Assembly (NCBI GenBank): GCA_024760905.1
Contig: CM045729.1
Coordinates: forward strand, 45,148,580-45,212,579
Direction: 5' to 3'
Length of the DNA stretch: 64,000 bases
Source of the DNA: Plotosus lineatus
Lineage: Eukaryota > Chordata > Actinopteri > Siluriformes > Plotosidae
Shown: positions 43,090 through 56,180 of the stretch, one piece after another
How positions within the stretch are numbered: the first letter of the stretch is position 1
Layout of the letters: each line of letters opens with the position of its first letter
Position numbers and translations under genes: made by a program
The notes under the pieces: model-generated
What the model was told of the DNA's origin: nothing
Seen by the model: only the letters and a program-made list of their open reading frames with translations
The model's database searches: none

Positions 43090-43589
43090 ACTTTATGACA
43101 CATAACAAGAACACTCAGAGAAGGCTAAATCATTGCCTAGGTAACAGGATACACAAAGCACCCCTTGCTGGACTTCCTAGAATACCTTATTTCCAAAAAA
43201 TGTGTAAGATCTCGTAATATTAGAGTCCTCTAAAAAGTGCCTGGATGAAGAATTTATTTGATCTAAATCCATCACAAAATCTAATGCCATTTTCCTTGTC
43301 TGAAACCCCACCTCTGGTAGAAAGTTCATGTTTGCATAATCCTGCTAAGTAACAAACTAAAATCAAAATACTGTAACCTCCTTTTAGAGATGATTCAGAT
43401 GAAATTTTGGATCCAGTAATGTTTTAAGGATCCTTTAACATTGTGAAGTAGGATGATTTTAGAAATTTTTGGCTGATGTTGGGAATTGTTGGGTTTGACA
43501 GAGTTTTTCGCTCTCCGAGTGCTGAACACTCTCCGAATGCTGTTTTTCTATTGCAGCCTTAGGCTTATTTGTGCTGTTTGGTAAATCTG
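43090..43589. other. unique AT-rich sequence, nothing recognised
   Basis: No gene or mobile-element signal found. Confidence 0.35.
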
Positions 43590-43815
43590 GCACACACTGT
43601 CTTAATAAGGCACTGGGCCCACCAAGAGATGCCAACACAGCTTCAGTTTACTTTGGCATCAATTCTCTAGCTCTCTTGAACTGTACTGGCAGGATGAATT
43701 CTGTTTTTGGAATATATTCCCTAGGGTAGGGGTTTGATGGTGTTGGAGAATGCTGTCTTACAAAGTGGTCCAAAATCTCTGTTTTTGAGTTGGGTTGAGA
43801 CAGGGGCAGCTGATT
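43590..43815 (-). mobile_element. decayed Tc1-like fragment
   Basis: GGGCCCACCAAGAGATGCC, GGTGTTGGAGAATGCTGTC and TTGGGTTGAGACAGGGGCAG resemble a transposase-derived repeat common in teleosts, read on the minus strand. No ends were found and the frame is broken. Confidence 0.4.
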
Positions 43816-44892
43816 TTTCTCCACTTCAAACAATATATACTGTATGTACAGACATTTGCACTTGTGTATTCTTACTTTGACTGCAAAGAAATGTTTTGTG
43901 CAGTGATCTGTATTCTACTTTAACTCGTTCAGTGTTTAATTACCACAGCATGCTCATAAAAAAGGAAACCGCTGATGAGATAATGAGATACAGATGTGTG
44001 GACACCCATGCTGGCACTGTGAAGGGTGCAAACTGAGGGAAGTGGGGAGGGAGAGAGAGACAGACAGAGAAAGAGAGAACTCTGAATGAAATCCATGCAA
44101 TGTCTGGTTAAATGAAAGCAGTTATGTAATATGAGGAGAGAGAGAGAGAGAGAGAGAGAGCATCTGAGATCTTTGGAGGGATACATCGCATTATGCTGCA
44201 TTACAGCTCATCCACCATTTTTGGATTTCATTTGTGAAGAGGTTTAACAAAGACAAGGTGAAGGAGAGGGTGAATGATGGAGATAAGACCACAAAGAGAT
44301 GGAGGTGTAGCAACAACATGAAAAGGAGATGAAACAGAGGAGGGGGGAGAGTAAATCAATGTTAATCCCGTTATTCCTTTTAGTGCACTCCCTCTCACCA
44401 TACTGTAGCTCGTCTACATGGAGACTTGTCCAGGAATCCACAGAAGGAGGAGTGACTGTGAATTAAAGACCTCATGCTTATTTTACATATAATAAACTGC
44501 AATGATGCTGCTTTTACTCCAAATACGTGTACAGTATTTCCTAACCAATGTGATTTATGTCATGGGTGTAGTTATTAAGGCAACACTCCAAGTCTGTGCC
44601 TTTAGTTAGAAGTATTATTTATGCTGCTCATAACCACAGAGGGAATCTGTGTAAAGCTTATTTGAGATGCTCTCAACGGTATTTCTACTCAAATAGCTTA
44701 AATGTGAGTGGTGTGTCTGAATTACCTCAGAGGAAAACAACAAGACTTCGGAACAGGGAATGGCAGCAAAGTCTCCGGATAAACACCTCATTGTGCTTGT
44801 TTGGGATGACTTGAACAGAAGGCGGAAGGCAAAGCATTGGACAAGTGCAAGATATTTGTGTGAATGTTTCCAGAATAATATTTAATTTCAAT
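43816..44892. other. AT-rich sequence with short (GA)n tract
   Basis: A (GA)9 run lies at about 44143-44160. No gene, terminal repeat or RNA was recognised. Confidence 0.35.
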
Positions 44893-44935
44893 CTTCTTCT
44901 TCTTCTTCTTCTTCTTTTCCTTTCGGCTGTTCCCT

Positions 44936-46675
44936 TCAGGGGTCGCCACAGCAAATGATCTGCCTCCATCTCTCCCTATCCTCTGCATCTTCTACTCTTA
45001 CTCCAACGACCTTCATGTCCGCCTTCACCACATCCATAAATCTTCTCTTTGGTCTTCCTCTGGGCCTTCTGCCTGGTAGTTCCAATCTCAGCATCCTACT
45101 ACCAATATACTCACTATCCCTCCTCTGTACATGTCCAAACCATCTCAATCTAGCCTCTCTGACTTTGTCTCCAAAACATCTAACATGTGCTGTCCCTCTG
45201 ATGTACTCATTTCTGATCCTATCCATCCTCGTTACTCCCAAAGAGAACCTCAACATTTTCATCTCTGCTACCTCCAACTCTGACTCCTGTCTTTTCCCCA
45301 GGGCCACTGTCTCTAAACCATACAACATTGCTGGCCTCATCACCGTCTTGTACACTTTTCCCTTCATTCTTGCCGATACTCTCCTATCACACATCACACC
45401 GGACACTTTTCTCCATCCATTCCAACCTGCCTGCACGCGCTTCTTCACCTCTTTTCCACACTCTCCATTGCTCTGGATTGTTGAGCCTAAGTACTTAAAA
45501 TCCTCCACCTTCTTTATCTCTGCCCCCTGTAACCTCACCGTTCCTCTTGGGTCCTTGTCGTTCACACACATGTATTCTGTCTTACTGAGACTAACCTTCA
45601 ATCCCCTCCTTTCCAGGGCATACCTCCACCTCTCTAGATTTTCCTCCACTTGTTCTCTGCTCTCACTACAGATCACAATGTCATCTGCAAACATCATAGT
45701 CCATGGAGATTCTTGTCTAACCTCGTCTGTTAGCCTGTCCATCACCATAGCAAACAAGAAGGGGCTGAGAGCTGACCCTTGATGCAGTCCCACATCCACC
45801 TTGAACTCTTCTGTCACACTGACAGCACACCTCACCACTGTCTTACATCTCTCATACATGTCCTGCACCACTCTAACATACTTCTCTGTCACTCCAGACT
45901 TCCTCATACAATACCACAGTTCTTCTCTCGGCACCCTGTCATATGCTTTCTCCAGATCCACAAAGGCACAATGCAGCTCCTTCTGACCTTCTCTGTACTT
46001 CTCTATTAACATCCTCAAAGCAAACACTGCATCTGTGGTGCTCTTTCTTGGCATGAAACCAAACTGTTGTTCACAAATACTGACCTCTGCCCTTAGTCTT
46101 GCTTCCACTATTCTTTCCCATAGCATCATTGTATGGCTCATCAACTTTATCCCTCTGTAGTTGCCACAACTCTGTACATCTCCCTTGTTCTTAAAAATGG
46201 GCGGCACAAGCACACTTCTCCTCCATTCCTCTGGCATCTGCTCACTTTCTAAGACCTTGTTGAATATTCTTGTTAGAAAATCTACTGCTACCTCCCCTAG
46301 ACACTTCCATAACTCAACTGGTATGTCATCAGGGCCAACTGCCTTTCCACTCTTCATCCTCTTCAATGCCCTCCTCACTTCTCCTTTACTAATCTTTGCT
46401 ACTTCCTGGTCCTCAACGGTCACCCCTTCTACTCTTTTTTTCTCTCTCTCATTTTCCTCATTCATCAGCTCTTCAAAGTACTCTTTCCATCTTTCCAGCA
46501 CACTTCTGTCAACAGTCAATACATTTCCCTCTCTGTCCTTTATCACTCTAACTTGCTGCACGTCTTTCCCATCTCTATTTCTCTGCTGTGCTAACCCATA
46601 TAAATAATTTTCTCCCTCCTTACTGTTCAACCTATCATACAAATCATCATACGCCCTCTGGTTGGCCTTTGACAC
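44936..46675 (-). pseudogene. LINE copy D reverse transcriptase, long ORF
   Basis: The longest frame in the window, 579 residues. It holds all transcriptase blocks: VGPDDIPVELW, NYRGIKL, QFGFMPRKSTTDAV, FVDLEKAYDRVP, GLHQGSALSPFLFA and an intact FADDIVICSE box near residue 328. The C-terminal region (RWFGHVQRRDSEYIG, PGRRPRGRPKRRF) follows. The domain looks intact apart from a one-residue insertion (VPPIF), but it is cut off upstream from the endonuclease. Confidence 0.92.
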
Positions 46676-46677
46676 CG

Positions 46678-47758
46678 CTACCTTCGCCTTACGCTGAGTC
46701 TCCCTGTACTCCTGTTTACTTTACTCTCTTCGGTCCTCTCAATGTCCCACTTCTTCTTGGCTAACCTCTTCTTTTGTACACACTCCTGCACTTCCTCATT
46801 CCACCACCAAGTTTCCTTATCTACTTTCCTTCCAGAGGACACACCAAGTACTCTCCTACCGGTCTCCCTGATCACATTGGCTGTGGTTGTCCAGTCATCT
46901 GGAAGCACTTCCTGACTACCCAAAGCTTGTTTCAACTCCTCCTTGAAGAAAACACGACACTCTTCCTTTTTCAGCTTCTACCACTTTGTCTTCTGCTCTG
47001 CCTTTGCCTTTTTCACCTTTCTCACCATCAGTGTCATCCTGCACACCACCATCCTATGCTGTTTGGCAACACTCTCACCCACTACTACTTTGCAGTCACT
47101 GACTTCCTTCAAATTACATCGCCTACACAAGATGTAGTCTACCTGTGTGCTCTTACCTCCGCTTTCATAAGTCACCCTATGCTCCTGTTTCTTCTTGAAG
47201 AAAGCATTCACCACAGCCATTTCCGTCCTTTTTGCAAAATCAATCAACATCTGTCCTTCTGTGTTCCTGTCCTGGATACCAAACCTGCCCATCACTTCCT
47301 CGTCCCCTCTGTTGCCTGCATCAACATGTCCATTGAAGTCTGCTCCAATGACTACACTTTCACCTCTGGGGGTACTCTGCATCTAACTCACTCCAGAATT
47401 TCTCCTTCTCTTCTAGCTTACATCCTGCCTGTGAGGCATAAGCACTAACAACATTGACCATCACGCCTTCAATTTATAACTTGAGACTCATCACTCTGTC
47501 TGACACTCTTTTCACTTCTAGAACATTTCTGACAAACTCCTCCTTGAAAATGACTCATACTCCATTTCTCTTCCCATCCACACCATTATAAAACAGCTTA
47601 AACCCTGCTCCTAAGCTTCTAGCCTTGCTACCTTTCCACCTGATCTCCTGAACACACAGTATGTCCACCTTCCTCCTCTGCATCATGTCAGCCAGCTCCC
47701 TATCTTTTCCTTGCATAGTTCCAACATTCAAAGTCCCGACTCTCAGTCCAAGGCTCAC
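46678..47758 (-). pseudogene. LINE copy D endonuclease, broken
   Basis: Three blocks in different frames: 46678-46935 (linker with WWWNEEVQECVQ), 46978-47382 (GADFNGHVDAG, TQVDYILC, KQHRMVV) and 47555-47758 (MSLGLRVGTLNVGTM, LCVQEIRWKG). A stop replaces Trp in the KW.K stretch near 46978, and a 9-bp loss near 47382 removes part of the following segment. Copy D therefore could not make the full protein. Confidence 0.88.
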
Positions 47759-48060
47759 GCATTTCCTCTTCTCTCTCTGCCTATGGACACGCCTCCCGCC
47801 TCTCCTTCTTCGACATCTTCAACCAACAGTAGTCCAATTTCCATCAGCACCCTGTTGGTTGACAGCACTGATGGCGGTCGTTGTTAACCCGGGCCTCGAC
47901 CGATCCGGTATGAATTTTGTTTTGATCATTTGCATTTTTAAATGTGGTAGAAGTTTTACGCCGGATGCCCTTCCTGTCGCAACCCTCTGCGTTTATCTGG
48001 GCTTGGGACCAGCATAAGGGGGAGAGACACTGGTTATCTGAAAAAGGTGGTTTAAGACTT

Positions 48061-48475
48061 TGAGTCTAAAATCTTCTCGCAGTGTTTCTGCATGTCATTT
48101 GCATGTTCTTTCTATGTTTTAATGGGTTTTCTTTGGGTACTCCAGTTTCCTTACACAATCCAAAGGCATGCACGGTAGGTAGGCTCTCTGGCTGTTTCAA
48201 ATTGCCCCTATATTTGAGTGTGAATATTTGAGCACGTGTGTGTGTGCGTCTGTGTGTGCGCATGTGTGTGCGCATGAGTGTGCGCATGTGTGTGTGTGCG
48301 TATGTGTGTGTATGTATGTATGTGTGTGTGTGTGTGTATGCGCGTGTGTGTGTGTGTGTGTGTGTGTGTGACTGGTGAGCTGTTCAAGGTGTACCCTGCA
48401 TTCAAACAGAGTTGGGTAAAGTAGGCTCCAGCCTCCCTGTGATTCTCTAGTCAAATAAAGTGATTTGGCAAATGC
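48061..48475 (+). repeat. SINE family V with expanded (GT)n
   Basis: A headless plus-strand copy: GCATGTTCTTTC, TGGGTTTTCTTTGGG, CAATCCAAAGGCATGCA, then a (GT/GC) tract at 48233-48369, then the tail GGTGAGCTGTTCAAGG to GATTTGGCAAATGCATG. The microsatellite grew at the same place as in 14661-14937. Confidence 0.78.
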
Positions 48476-48658
48476 ATGTGTTAAGCATGACAGTTCCTTC
48501 ACTACCACTTCTTTCTTTTTTCTTTTCTTTTTCTTTTTTTAATTTTGAACTGTATTTTTTGCTGTTGTCCGATATGATTTAATTTCAGATTACATAGACA
48601 CTCGAGTAATAGTGAGTCACTTATGTTATAGCAGCTCCCATCCCTCTTTTTTTTGTGG

Positions 48659-49015
48659 TGGGCAGTGGTGGTCTAATGGTATAGGGCACTGGATCGCTGA
48701 TTCAAAGGTTGGGGGCTCGAGTCCCACTCTCCACAAGGTTGTCACTGGTCCCCCCCCCCCCCAGTGCAGCTAACTGGGTTATCAACGGTGGGTCATGTCT
48801 CTCACTGTCTATGGTGAGAGGCATGTAAAAGAACCATTGCTGACTTTCGTAAAGAGTAGGCTGCAAAGCCGTCAGCATGTTTCTGTACCTTGCTTAAAGG
48901 GTTGTGACAGGAAGGGCATCCGACATAAAAACCTCTGCCAAATCAAACGTGCGAATCAGATGCTTCGCTGTGGCGACTCCCGAGTAAAAGGGAAAAAGCC
49001 GAAAGGAAGACAGAC
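48659..49015 (+). repeat. SINE type 1, full length
   Basis: Head (TGGTCTAATGG, GGCTCGAGTCC), body, LINE-5'-like block GGAAGGGCATCCGACATAAA and tail GCCGAAAGGAAGACAGACAG. Close to the 12909 copy, so relatively young. Confidence 0.92.
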
Positions 49016-50595
49016 AGTCAACGAATCAACCTTCTAACCAATTATATTTGTCTGTGTGGTTTAAAAATGATTTACAGTTCAGTTAGTCATGTTTTTATGA
49101 GAGTTGAGATGTTTGTACGTGTCACCAGGTTTGAATTTATTCTTGGTTGCTTTTATGCACAAATATAAAGCATCTAGAGCCCTCAGGTTTTTATTTTTAT
49201 TTTTTTGCCCTTTAAATGTCTAAAATGTGCATTTTGGTGATTGCTGTTCGTTCAGTCAAAGAAAAAATATTTATTACACTGTGGTAAGGGACTAAACTTT
49301 TTTTCGCCTTCAGCCTCTTTGCCATTCAGTGGACCATTTTTAATCTTTTTGTTGTTTTTTCCCCCCTATTTGTGTTTCTTCTATCATTTGTACTGCACTG
49401 CCTGGGTGCTGCCATTTGACCAAGTGGAATTTAGGATTTGTTTACAGAGCTAGCTGAAGACAATAATGGAGCTTACTGACGTTAATGTTATCTCCATGCA
49501 TATGTACTGAGCTGGGCCTCCTTCTATTTGGGAAACCTTTTTGCTGTTTTGGCCATCTTTTCTTTCTTCTTGGTCCAGGTTGCATGACTTCCTCTCTCCC
49601 CTCCAGCTTTTCCTGCATTCTGCTCTTCTGCTCTAGTGAATGTAAGAGACTCTCCATATACCAAGGCCAAGAATAGCTCAATAGAGGCTCTGTATCGGGC
49701 TCAAGCCTAGGGAAACCACTAAACCATTTAATTTGGACACAAAGTGTGTGTCAGAGGTCAGTCTCTCTCTCTGTCTCTCTCTGTCCCTCTCTGTACCCCC
49801 CCCCCTCTGTCTTTGTGTGTGTGCGTGTGTACTTGTATTAAGAAAAATGTTGCCCAGTCCAACAACTCAACCACAATTGCATTATTTAGCATCCTTGTCT
49901 ACTTGAATTTACACAAAGACTCCCGGCTCATTGCTTGCAAATCGGTCCACATCTCAAATCCAGTTATGTTATGATCCGTTGAATCGTAACGAAGCAATGA
50001 ATTAATAATGACCAGCGTCAACAGTGATGAAGTAGTTTGATAAATAGAACGATATATCATAGCTCATTAGTGTCCCTCTAGATCATAGTTATTCATTTGA
50101 ATTTTTATTTTATTACACCTTTTTTTTTTTTTTACTTAAATGGATTAATCTTCTTATCCAATTCCTCTTCAGCTCAGTGAGGGGGTCAAATGAAGGCTTC
50201 TCAGTCGGTTTCAATGCCAAGAGCATCATCAAATGCTCACTGTTTTCTCTCCAGCAGATGCACTGCAGAGCTCAGTGTGAGCTTCTGAATTCTGTAGTAA
50301 TGCTTGAGCTTGAAATAATACAGAAATACCGAATGATTATGCGCACTAAACAAGCATTCACCAGCTTGATCATGATTAGAGTGCTAATGTGATTGCTCCT
50401 GTCAACCATCACAGGGCTAATGAAACACAAACACATACAACATCTGGTGCAGCATTTACAGAAATCTAATAAGGACCCAGGAAGGTGTATAAAGATTCTT
50501 ACCTACGAAAGGCCTTCATTCAATACATGTTTAGTCCTTTTGTACTCAGAAGTATTCTTCATTACTAATTACTCCAGGTTGTTTTATATACACAA
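49016..50595. other. AT-rich sequence, nothing recognised
   Basis: Short CT/GT runs at about 49762-49830 only. No gene or transposon end recognised. Confidence 0.4.
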
Positions 50596-50978
50596 TTGTG
50601 GGCAGTGGTGGCCTGGTAAAGGGCACTGGATCGCTGATCCTAAGGTTGGGGGTTCGAATTCAACTCTCCACAAGGTTGTTACTGGTCCCCCCAACCCCCC
50701 CCCCCTCCCCCCCCCCCAGTGCAGATAACTGGGTTATAAAAGGCCGGCCATGTCTCTCACTGTCTATGGTGAGAGGTTCATGTGAAAGAACCATTGCTGT
50801 CTTTCAACAAGAGTAGACTGCAAAGCCGTCAGCATGTTTCTGTCCCTTGCTAGAGGGTTGTGGCAGGAAGGGCATCCGACGTAAAAACCTATAACGAATC
50901 AAACATGACAATCAGATGATTCACTGTGGCGACCCCTGAAAAAGGGAAAAGCCGAAAGGAAAAGAAGGACAGGAGAGA
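50596..50978 (+). repeat. SINE type 1 with expanded C-run
   Basis: Full-length copy with GGTTCGAATTC box B, a 30-bp C-rich expansion near 50688-50718, the LINE-5'-like block and the tail AAGCCGAAAGGAAAAGAAGG. A 15-bp target duplication, GTTTTATATACACAA at 50581-50595 and GTTTTATAAACACAA at 50979-50993, flanks it. Confidence 0.92.
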
Positions 50979-51156
50979 GTTTTATAAACACAAGTCATAG
51001 TAATAATGAAAACATTATTGGTCAAAGGCAAGGTGATAATTAATTTTTTTTTTGGTGTTAAGCATGGGGACCTAAAATAACATTTTTAAAAATAGTTTAT
51101 TTGTACATATTGTAACCATCACAGAGGCAGGGAAGATTAGTTCACTTCACGTGCTC

Positions 51157-51405
51157 TGATTTCTTCCAGCAATCCAAAGACTTGCACATTAGACCACGTC
51201 GGGGTCCATGTGCCTGGTTTATGAATGGGAATGAATAATGTTTAATGGTTTTATGATATTCCAGATTGCCCATAAATGTGAGGGTTAATGTTTGTCCCTG
51301 CAATGGACCGGCGAGTTGTACAAGGTGTACTCAAAGTTGACTGAGATAGGCTCTAGCCTTCCTGCAACCCTAGTAGGATTAAGCAGTTCCGAAAAAGAAT
51401 GAATG
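51157..51405 (+). repeat. SINE family V tail half
   Basis: CAATCCAAAGACTTGCACATT, then CCCATAAATGTGAGGG and the tail GGCGAGTTGTACAAGGTGTA to AGGATTAAGCAGTTCCG and AATGAATG. Head missing. A stretch (TGTGCCTGGTTTATGAATGG) recurs near 52686. Confidence 0.7.
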
Positions 51406-53856
51406 AAGTGAACATGGTGAAGAGAGACAACTAAATGTCCTTTACCCTAAACACGAACTCACAGATGATTAAAATCAATTCACTCTGTTGTCCTATTGTT
51501 GACCTCATTGAACTTTTTTTAAAATTATTTTTTATAAGATCTCTTTATAAATAATCAATTCATATCCTTTAAAACGCAGATGTTTTGTGTGATCTTTTTT
51601 TTCTTTGAAATATTTCGACACTGTAGTGAAACTCTAAATGAAAATTTAATACCTGTGCTGTGCTGGTCTGAATTTCAATGAACAGTTGATTGCACAAAAT
51701 AAGGATTATGTTTATTGTTGGACGTCCCATGTAATGGACAGACCACTTGGTGGCAAGTTTGGCAAATGGACATGTCTGTCTCTGTCTGTAAGGATGTTGC
51801 GTTATGGACAGCTAAGGGGGACAAAAATTCTGATTAAGCTTTTAACCACCCTGGGACAGCCCACCCATGGAGCTTTACACATGACTAGCCCTTAAATGAT
51901 AGAGCTAGCACTACATTTAACACGTTTCCTACAATTTAAGGGAATTTAAACATTTTAGTTCTTTTGGAAAACAGCCAAAAGGAAAAGAAGAAGGGCTTCT
52001 TTCAGGCAGGCCTTATGTACAGGGCCGTGATATTCTTTACCTTCTTCAACTTGAAAATTTTAGTATTTTTAGGTAATTCTAGTATTAAAGATGTACTGTA
52101 ATTTATTCAAGAAACCAAATGATTTTTTTATTTGATATACAGACACAGTATATACATAACACATATATAAGCATAAATACACAAACAATACACAAACAAC
52201 AACAAAAAAAAGAACTGCACAGTTTTGAACGTAGATAAACACATTAAAGTGCTGATCTCATTCAGGTCAAGAGAAGAGGAAAGCCCTCCAGTGCTAATGG
52301 ATTTTGGAGCAGAAGCTCTCAACAAGATTAACGAGGGTGAACAGCACCATGGCCCCGTCACTCCGTCTTAACACGTACTCGCGCGCAGAATCATACCACT
52401 CTCGTTCCCATATCTCGCCCATGCACACTCAGTGCTTCCAGCAACTGTGTGATTTCACCTCAGGATCCCTCCATCACTTATCTGCTCTCCAGGCCATGAA
52501 TGCCAGGGAAACCTGCACTTTGCTGACTGCTACAGAATGAGGAGACAGCAATGTATAAAGCTACTCTTTTATCTTCGTCACATGCTTGCCTGCCTGTGGT
52601 GTCTGCCTGAATAACTGGAGTGAGTCAGTGTTTTCTGCAAGTTCTGCAGTTCATTTTGGGTGTCAAACCGTGCTTTGTGTCTACGTGCCTGGTTTGTGAA
52701 TGGGAATGGGTAGTGTTTTATGATCCCATGTAATACAATACTTCAATGATGCAGGATAGATTCTATATTGTACATAATTTTTTATGGTAATTTTGGACAA
52801 TTGTATTGTATTTTTCTTCTTTTTTTTATTCACGCAGGAAATGCATTTTAACAGTGTAATTTGTGATTGGGATGAATTCACGGATGGTGAAATCTTACTC
52901 TGTGACCAGTATAATAATGACTTTGTGGCTAATGTGACGTGCATTAGCCTGAAATGGAGATTTCAGCACAGTGTACACTCATTGAAATAAAACACATTAA
53001 GGGCAATGGGCCTCACTGAACAGTATTGAATATACAAGTTATCATGTTCATGTACAAAATGTATAGTAATAAGTTTTATATGTATAAGTTTGGTACATGT
53101 ACCTTTTTAAGAGTCATACAAATATTGTACGTAGTAAAATACTTTAACATATCAAATCCCTTTTGAAAAGCTTACAGCTTTTGTTGCAATTCAAGATGGT
53201 GGTTTCACACACTGCCTGATTTACACATAAATACAGTTCATTCTGTGATGTAACAGTAGGGGTCAAGGAATGCGTTTATAATTTGTAGTGGCAAAATCTA
53301 GAATGTCTTGAATAACAAGATACTGTATGTTTTGTTCAAATATTTTCATATTTCTATACTAACAGCTAATTTACAGGGCTGCTGGACCCTCCCTAGATCT
53401 TTGAAAATATAAATACTACCGGTACGAATAATTTTTATTATTTAAAAACATTTGTTTGCAAAATTTTTATAAAAAAAATATCTGTTGACTCAATTGATAA
53501 ATTGAATGAAAATGATACCTCAGGTGTTTTTCAAAGCTTTCAGTGCATTAAATGTCCACATTAACAACAAATTTTATTTACCAAATGTTATGTTTCATTA
53601 TAAAGCCAAATAGAAAGACGCATGTGAGAGTCCTTTATGATATATGGAAGGGGGCCGTACCACACACATGCAGTGCGCAAGTGTCTGAGGAGGTGTGATA
53701 AATGCATGCTGCGGTTGACTGAGGCACCGTTTGATGTGTCCTGCAAGGTTAGGTGAATGATTTCCTTTAGCAGAATATGAATTAATTGTGAAGGCGTTTT
53801 AATTAATGAAGTGTTTATATAATGTATCTGGAGGAGGCAGGAAGTGTGAGTGCTTA
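51406..53856. other. mostly unique sequence, one GC-richer block
   Basis: AT-rich apart from 52290-52545, which is less AT-rich, CpG-containing and free of recognised repeats. It has no splice pattern or domain I recognise in either strand. Nothing else was recognised. Confidence 0.35.
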
Positions 53857-55427
53857 AAGTTGGGACACTATGCAAATTGTGATTAAAAACTGAATGCAAT
53901 GATGTGGAAATGCAAAATTTCAGTATTTTATTTTGAATAGAACGTAGATGACTGGGTCAAAAGTTTAAACTGAGAAAATGTATCATTTTAAGGGAAAATG
54001 CTTTAAAATTCTTGGTGTCATCAAATCTCAAAAAAGTTGGGACAAGGACATTTTCACCACTGTGAGACATTCTCTCTTCTTACAACAGTCTGCAAACGTC
54101 TGGAGACAGAGGAGACAAGTTTCTCAAGTTTAGAAATAGGAATGCTGTCCCATTTTTGTCTAATACAGGCCTCTAACTGTTCAACTGTCAATTTTGGCCT
54201 TCTTTGTTGCACCATTCTCTTTATGATGCGCCAAAGTTCTGTATTGGTGAAAGATCTGGACTGCGCTCTGGCCACTTCAATAGCCGGATCCTTTTCCAAC
54301 GCAGCCATAATGTTGTAATTAATTCTGCATGTGGTCTGGCATTATCATGTTGAAAAATGCACGGTACTGTATTCTCTGAAAGAGACGACGGCTGGATGGG
54401 AGCATATGTTATTCTAGAACCTGAATATTCCTATCTGCATTGACGGTGCCTTTCCAGATGTGCAAGCTGCCCATGCATGCCACACGCACTCATGCAACCA
54501 CATACCATCACAGATGCAGGCTTCTGAACAGAGCGCAGATAACAACTTGGGTTGCCCTTGTTCTCTTTCGTCCAGATGACATGGCTTCCCAGTTTCCCTT
54601 AAAGAACTTTGAATCATGATTCGTCTGACCACAGAACAGTTTTTCACTTTACCACACTCCATTTTAAATGACTCCTGGTTCAGAGAAAACGCCTGCGCTT
54701 GTGGGTTCTGTTTAGAAGTTTCTTCTTCTTTGTTCTGTAGAGTTTCAGCTCGCAATAGCGGATGGCACGGTGGATTGTGTTCACTGACAATGATTTTTGG
54801 AAATACTGCTGAGCCCATTCTGTAATTTCCCTTACAGTAGCATTCCTGTTTGTGGTGCAGTGCCGTTTCTTCGGATTACGGGCCTCCTGTATGGTTTTTC
54901 AGCCTTGACCCTTACGCTCAGAGATTGTTCCAGATTCTCTGAATCTTTCGATGATGTTATGCTTTCTAGATGATGATAACTTCAATCTCTGCAATTTTTC
55001 ACAGGGAAACACCTTTCTGATATTTCTCCGCTAATTTTCTGCACAACATTGGGGGACTTGGTGATCCTCTACCCATCTTTGCTTCTGAGAGACACTGCCA
55101 CTCTGAGAAGCTCTTTTTATATTCAGTCATGTTTCCAATGGACCTCATTGGTGGTAACTGGCCTTCCAGCTGTTCGTTATAAGTTCAATTGATTTTTCCA
55201 GCCTCTTATTGTGCCTGTCCCAACATTTTTGATCTCTGTTGACACCATGAAATTTAAAATGAACATATTTTTCCTGTAAAATGATACATTTTCTCAATTT
55301 AAACTTTTGACCTGTCATCTATGTTCTATTCGGAATAAAATATTGAAATTTGGCACTTCCACATCATTGCATTCAGTTTTATTCCCAATTTGTATAATGT
55401 CCCAACTTTTTTCATATCTGGTTTGTA
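53857..55427 (-). mobile_element. Tc1-like transposon, family 1, copy 2
   Basis: Same family and orientation as 3750-5329 and similarly long. The right end retains TCTGGTTTG before TA; the left end keeps only AAAGTTGGGACA. More decayed than copy 1, with small deletions in the termini. Confidence 0.87.
54054..54818 (-). pseudogene. Tc1 family 1 transposase, broken (copy 2)
   Basis: Two minus-strand blocks: 54414-54818 (N-terminal part and start of the catalytic core, with FKMECGKVKNCSV) and 54054-54308 (end of the domain, ELWRIIKRMVQQRRPK). Frameshifts around 54310-54410 destroy the second Asp region, and the Glu segment is altered (NTELW for MENIW). Confidence 0.82.
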
Positions 55428-56178
55428 TGACCAGGTGTTGGTTAACCTTTTTTGTAATCACAAATTAAATTTATTACTTAACTAAATGCTCTTCTCAGCA
55501 GGTTGAATAGAGTACTAAATGGAAACATGTGGCAAAAGTAGTTTTGATCATTTTCAGTCACATACACTATGGAATATTATCACCCAACTCTGACCATACC
55601 TTGCAAGCAGACCACAGTGCCAACTGATCTTTAAAAGTAGTAGAAATGTGCAGTATATATTTGAGTTAGAATGTGAGTGGAAGAGTGTGTCCAGACTTTT
55701 GATTGTTTCTCTATGTTATAGCAATCTAAACAATTGTACTATCACCAGGCTTTGTATTGTTCTTTTCCTGAAATTGTGGTGCAATCCACTTTACCCGTAG
55801 CGCTGAAAAACTTTCTGCAGTTTAAGTTGTCATGAGAGTGCAATGGGATGGATAGTCACCTTGGAATTTGGGGAATCAAAAACTTGGGCAACATCCAACT
55901 TATCTGATGTTATTCCACTGATTTAAACCCAGTTAATGTTAATTAAATACTGTATGCTTTGATATAAAATAATATTCATTTAATAATAACACTAAGTATG
56001 TGTTCACAAAACAAAAAAATAACCGAAATTATATGGAATGGTGGATGTTCGGTGTTCGGTGATTTCAACATATGAATTCTGGTACAGTGTCTACTCTTGT
56101 GCTTATAAATATGAATACCACTCAGACATCCACAAGTAATTCATTCACACCTTTGACTGTTACCATACACAGACATAT
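55428..56178. other. AT-rich sequence, nothing recognised
   Basis: No gene or mobile-element signal found. Confidence 0.35.
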
Positions 56179-56180
56179 AC

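Larger units (their letters stand above)
44893..48035 (-). mobile_element. RTE-type LINE copy D, best preserved
   Basis: The minus-strand copy ends in GCCGAAAGGAAAAG followed by eight GAA units, the RTE-style microsatellite tail, at 44893. The 5' end at 48035 lacks only about 25 bp of the family start. No SINE interrupts it, so it shows the whole 3' region that copy A has split. Confidence 0.93.

Noticed and set aside
44955..45782. 275-codon plus-strand open frame
   Set aside because: It is the antisense shadow of the LINE D reverse transcriptase; the minus strand carries the conserved motifs.
48208..48405. His/Thr repeat protein
   Set aside because: Translation of the complement of a (GT)n tract in a SINE.
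52304..52540. 78-codon plus-strand open frame as a gene
   Set aside because: No recognised domain, no splice context and no start context to support it. Kept only as a candidate conserved island.
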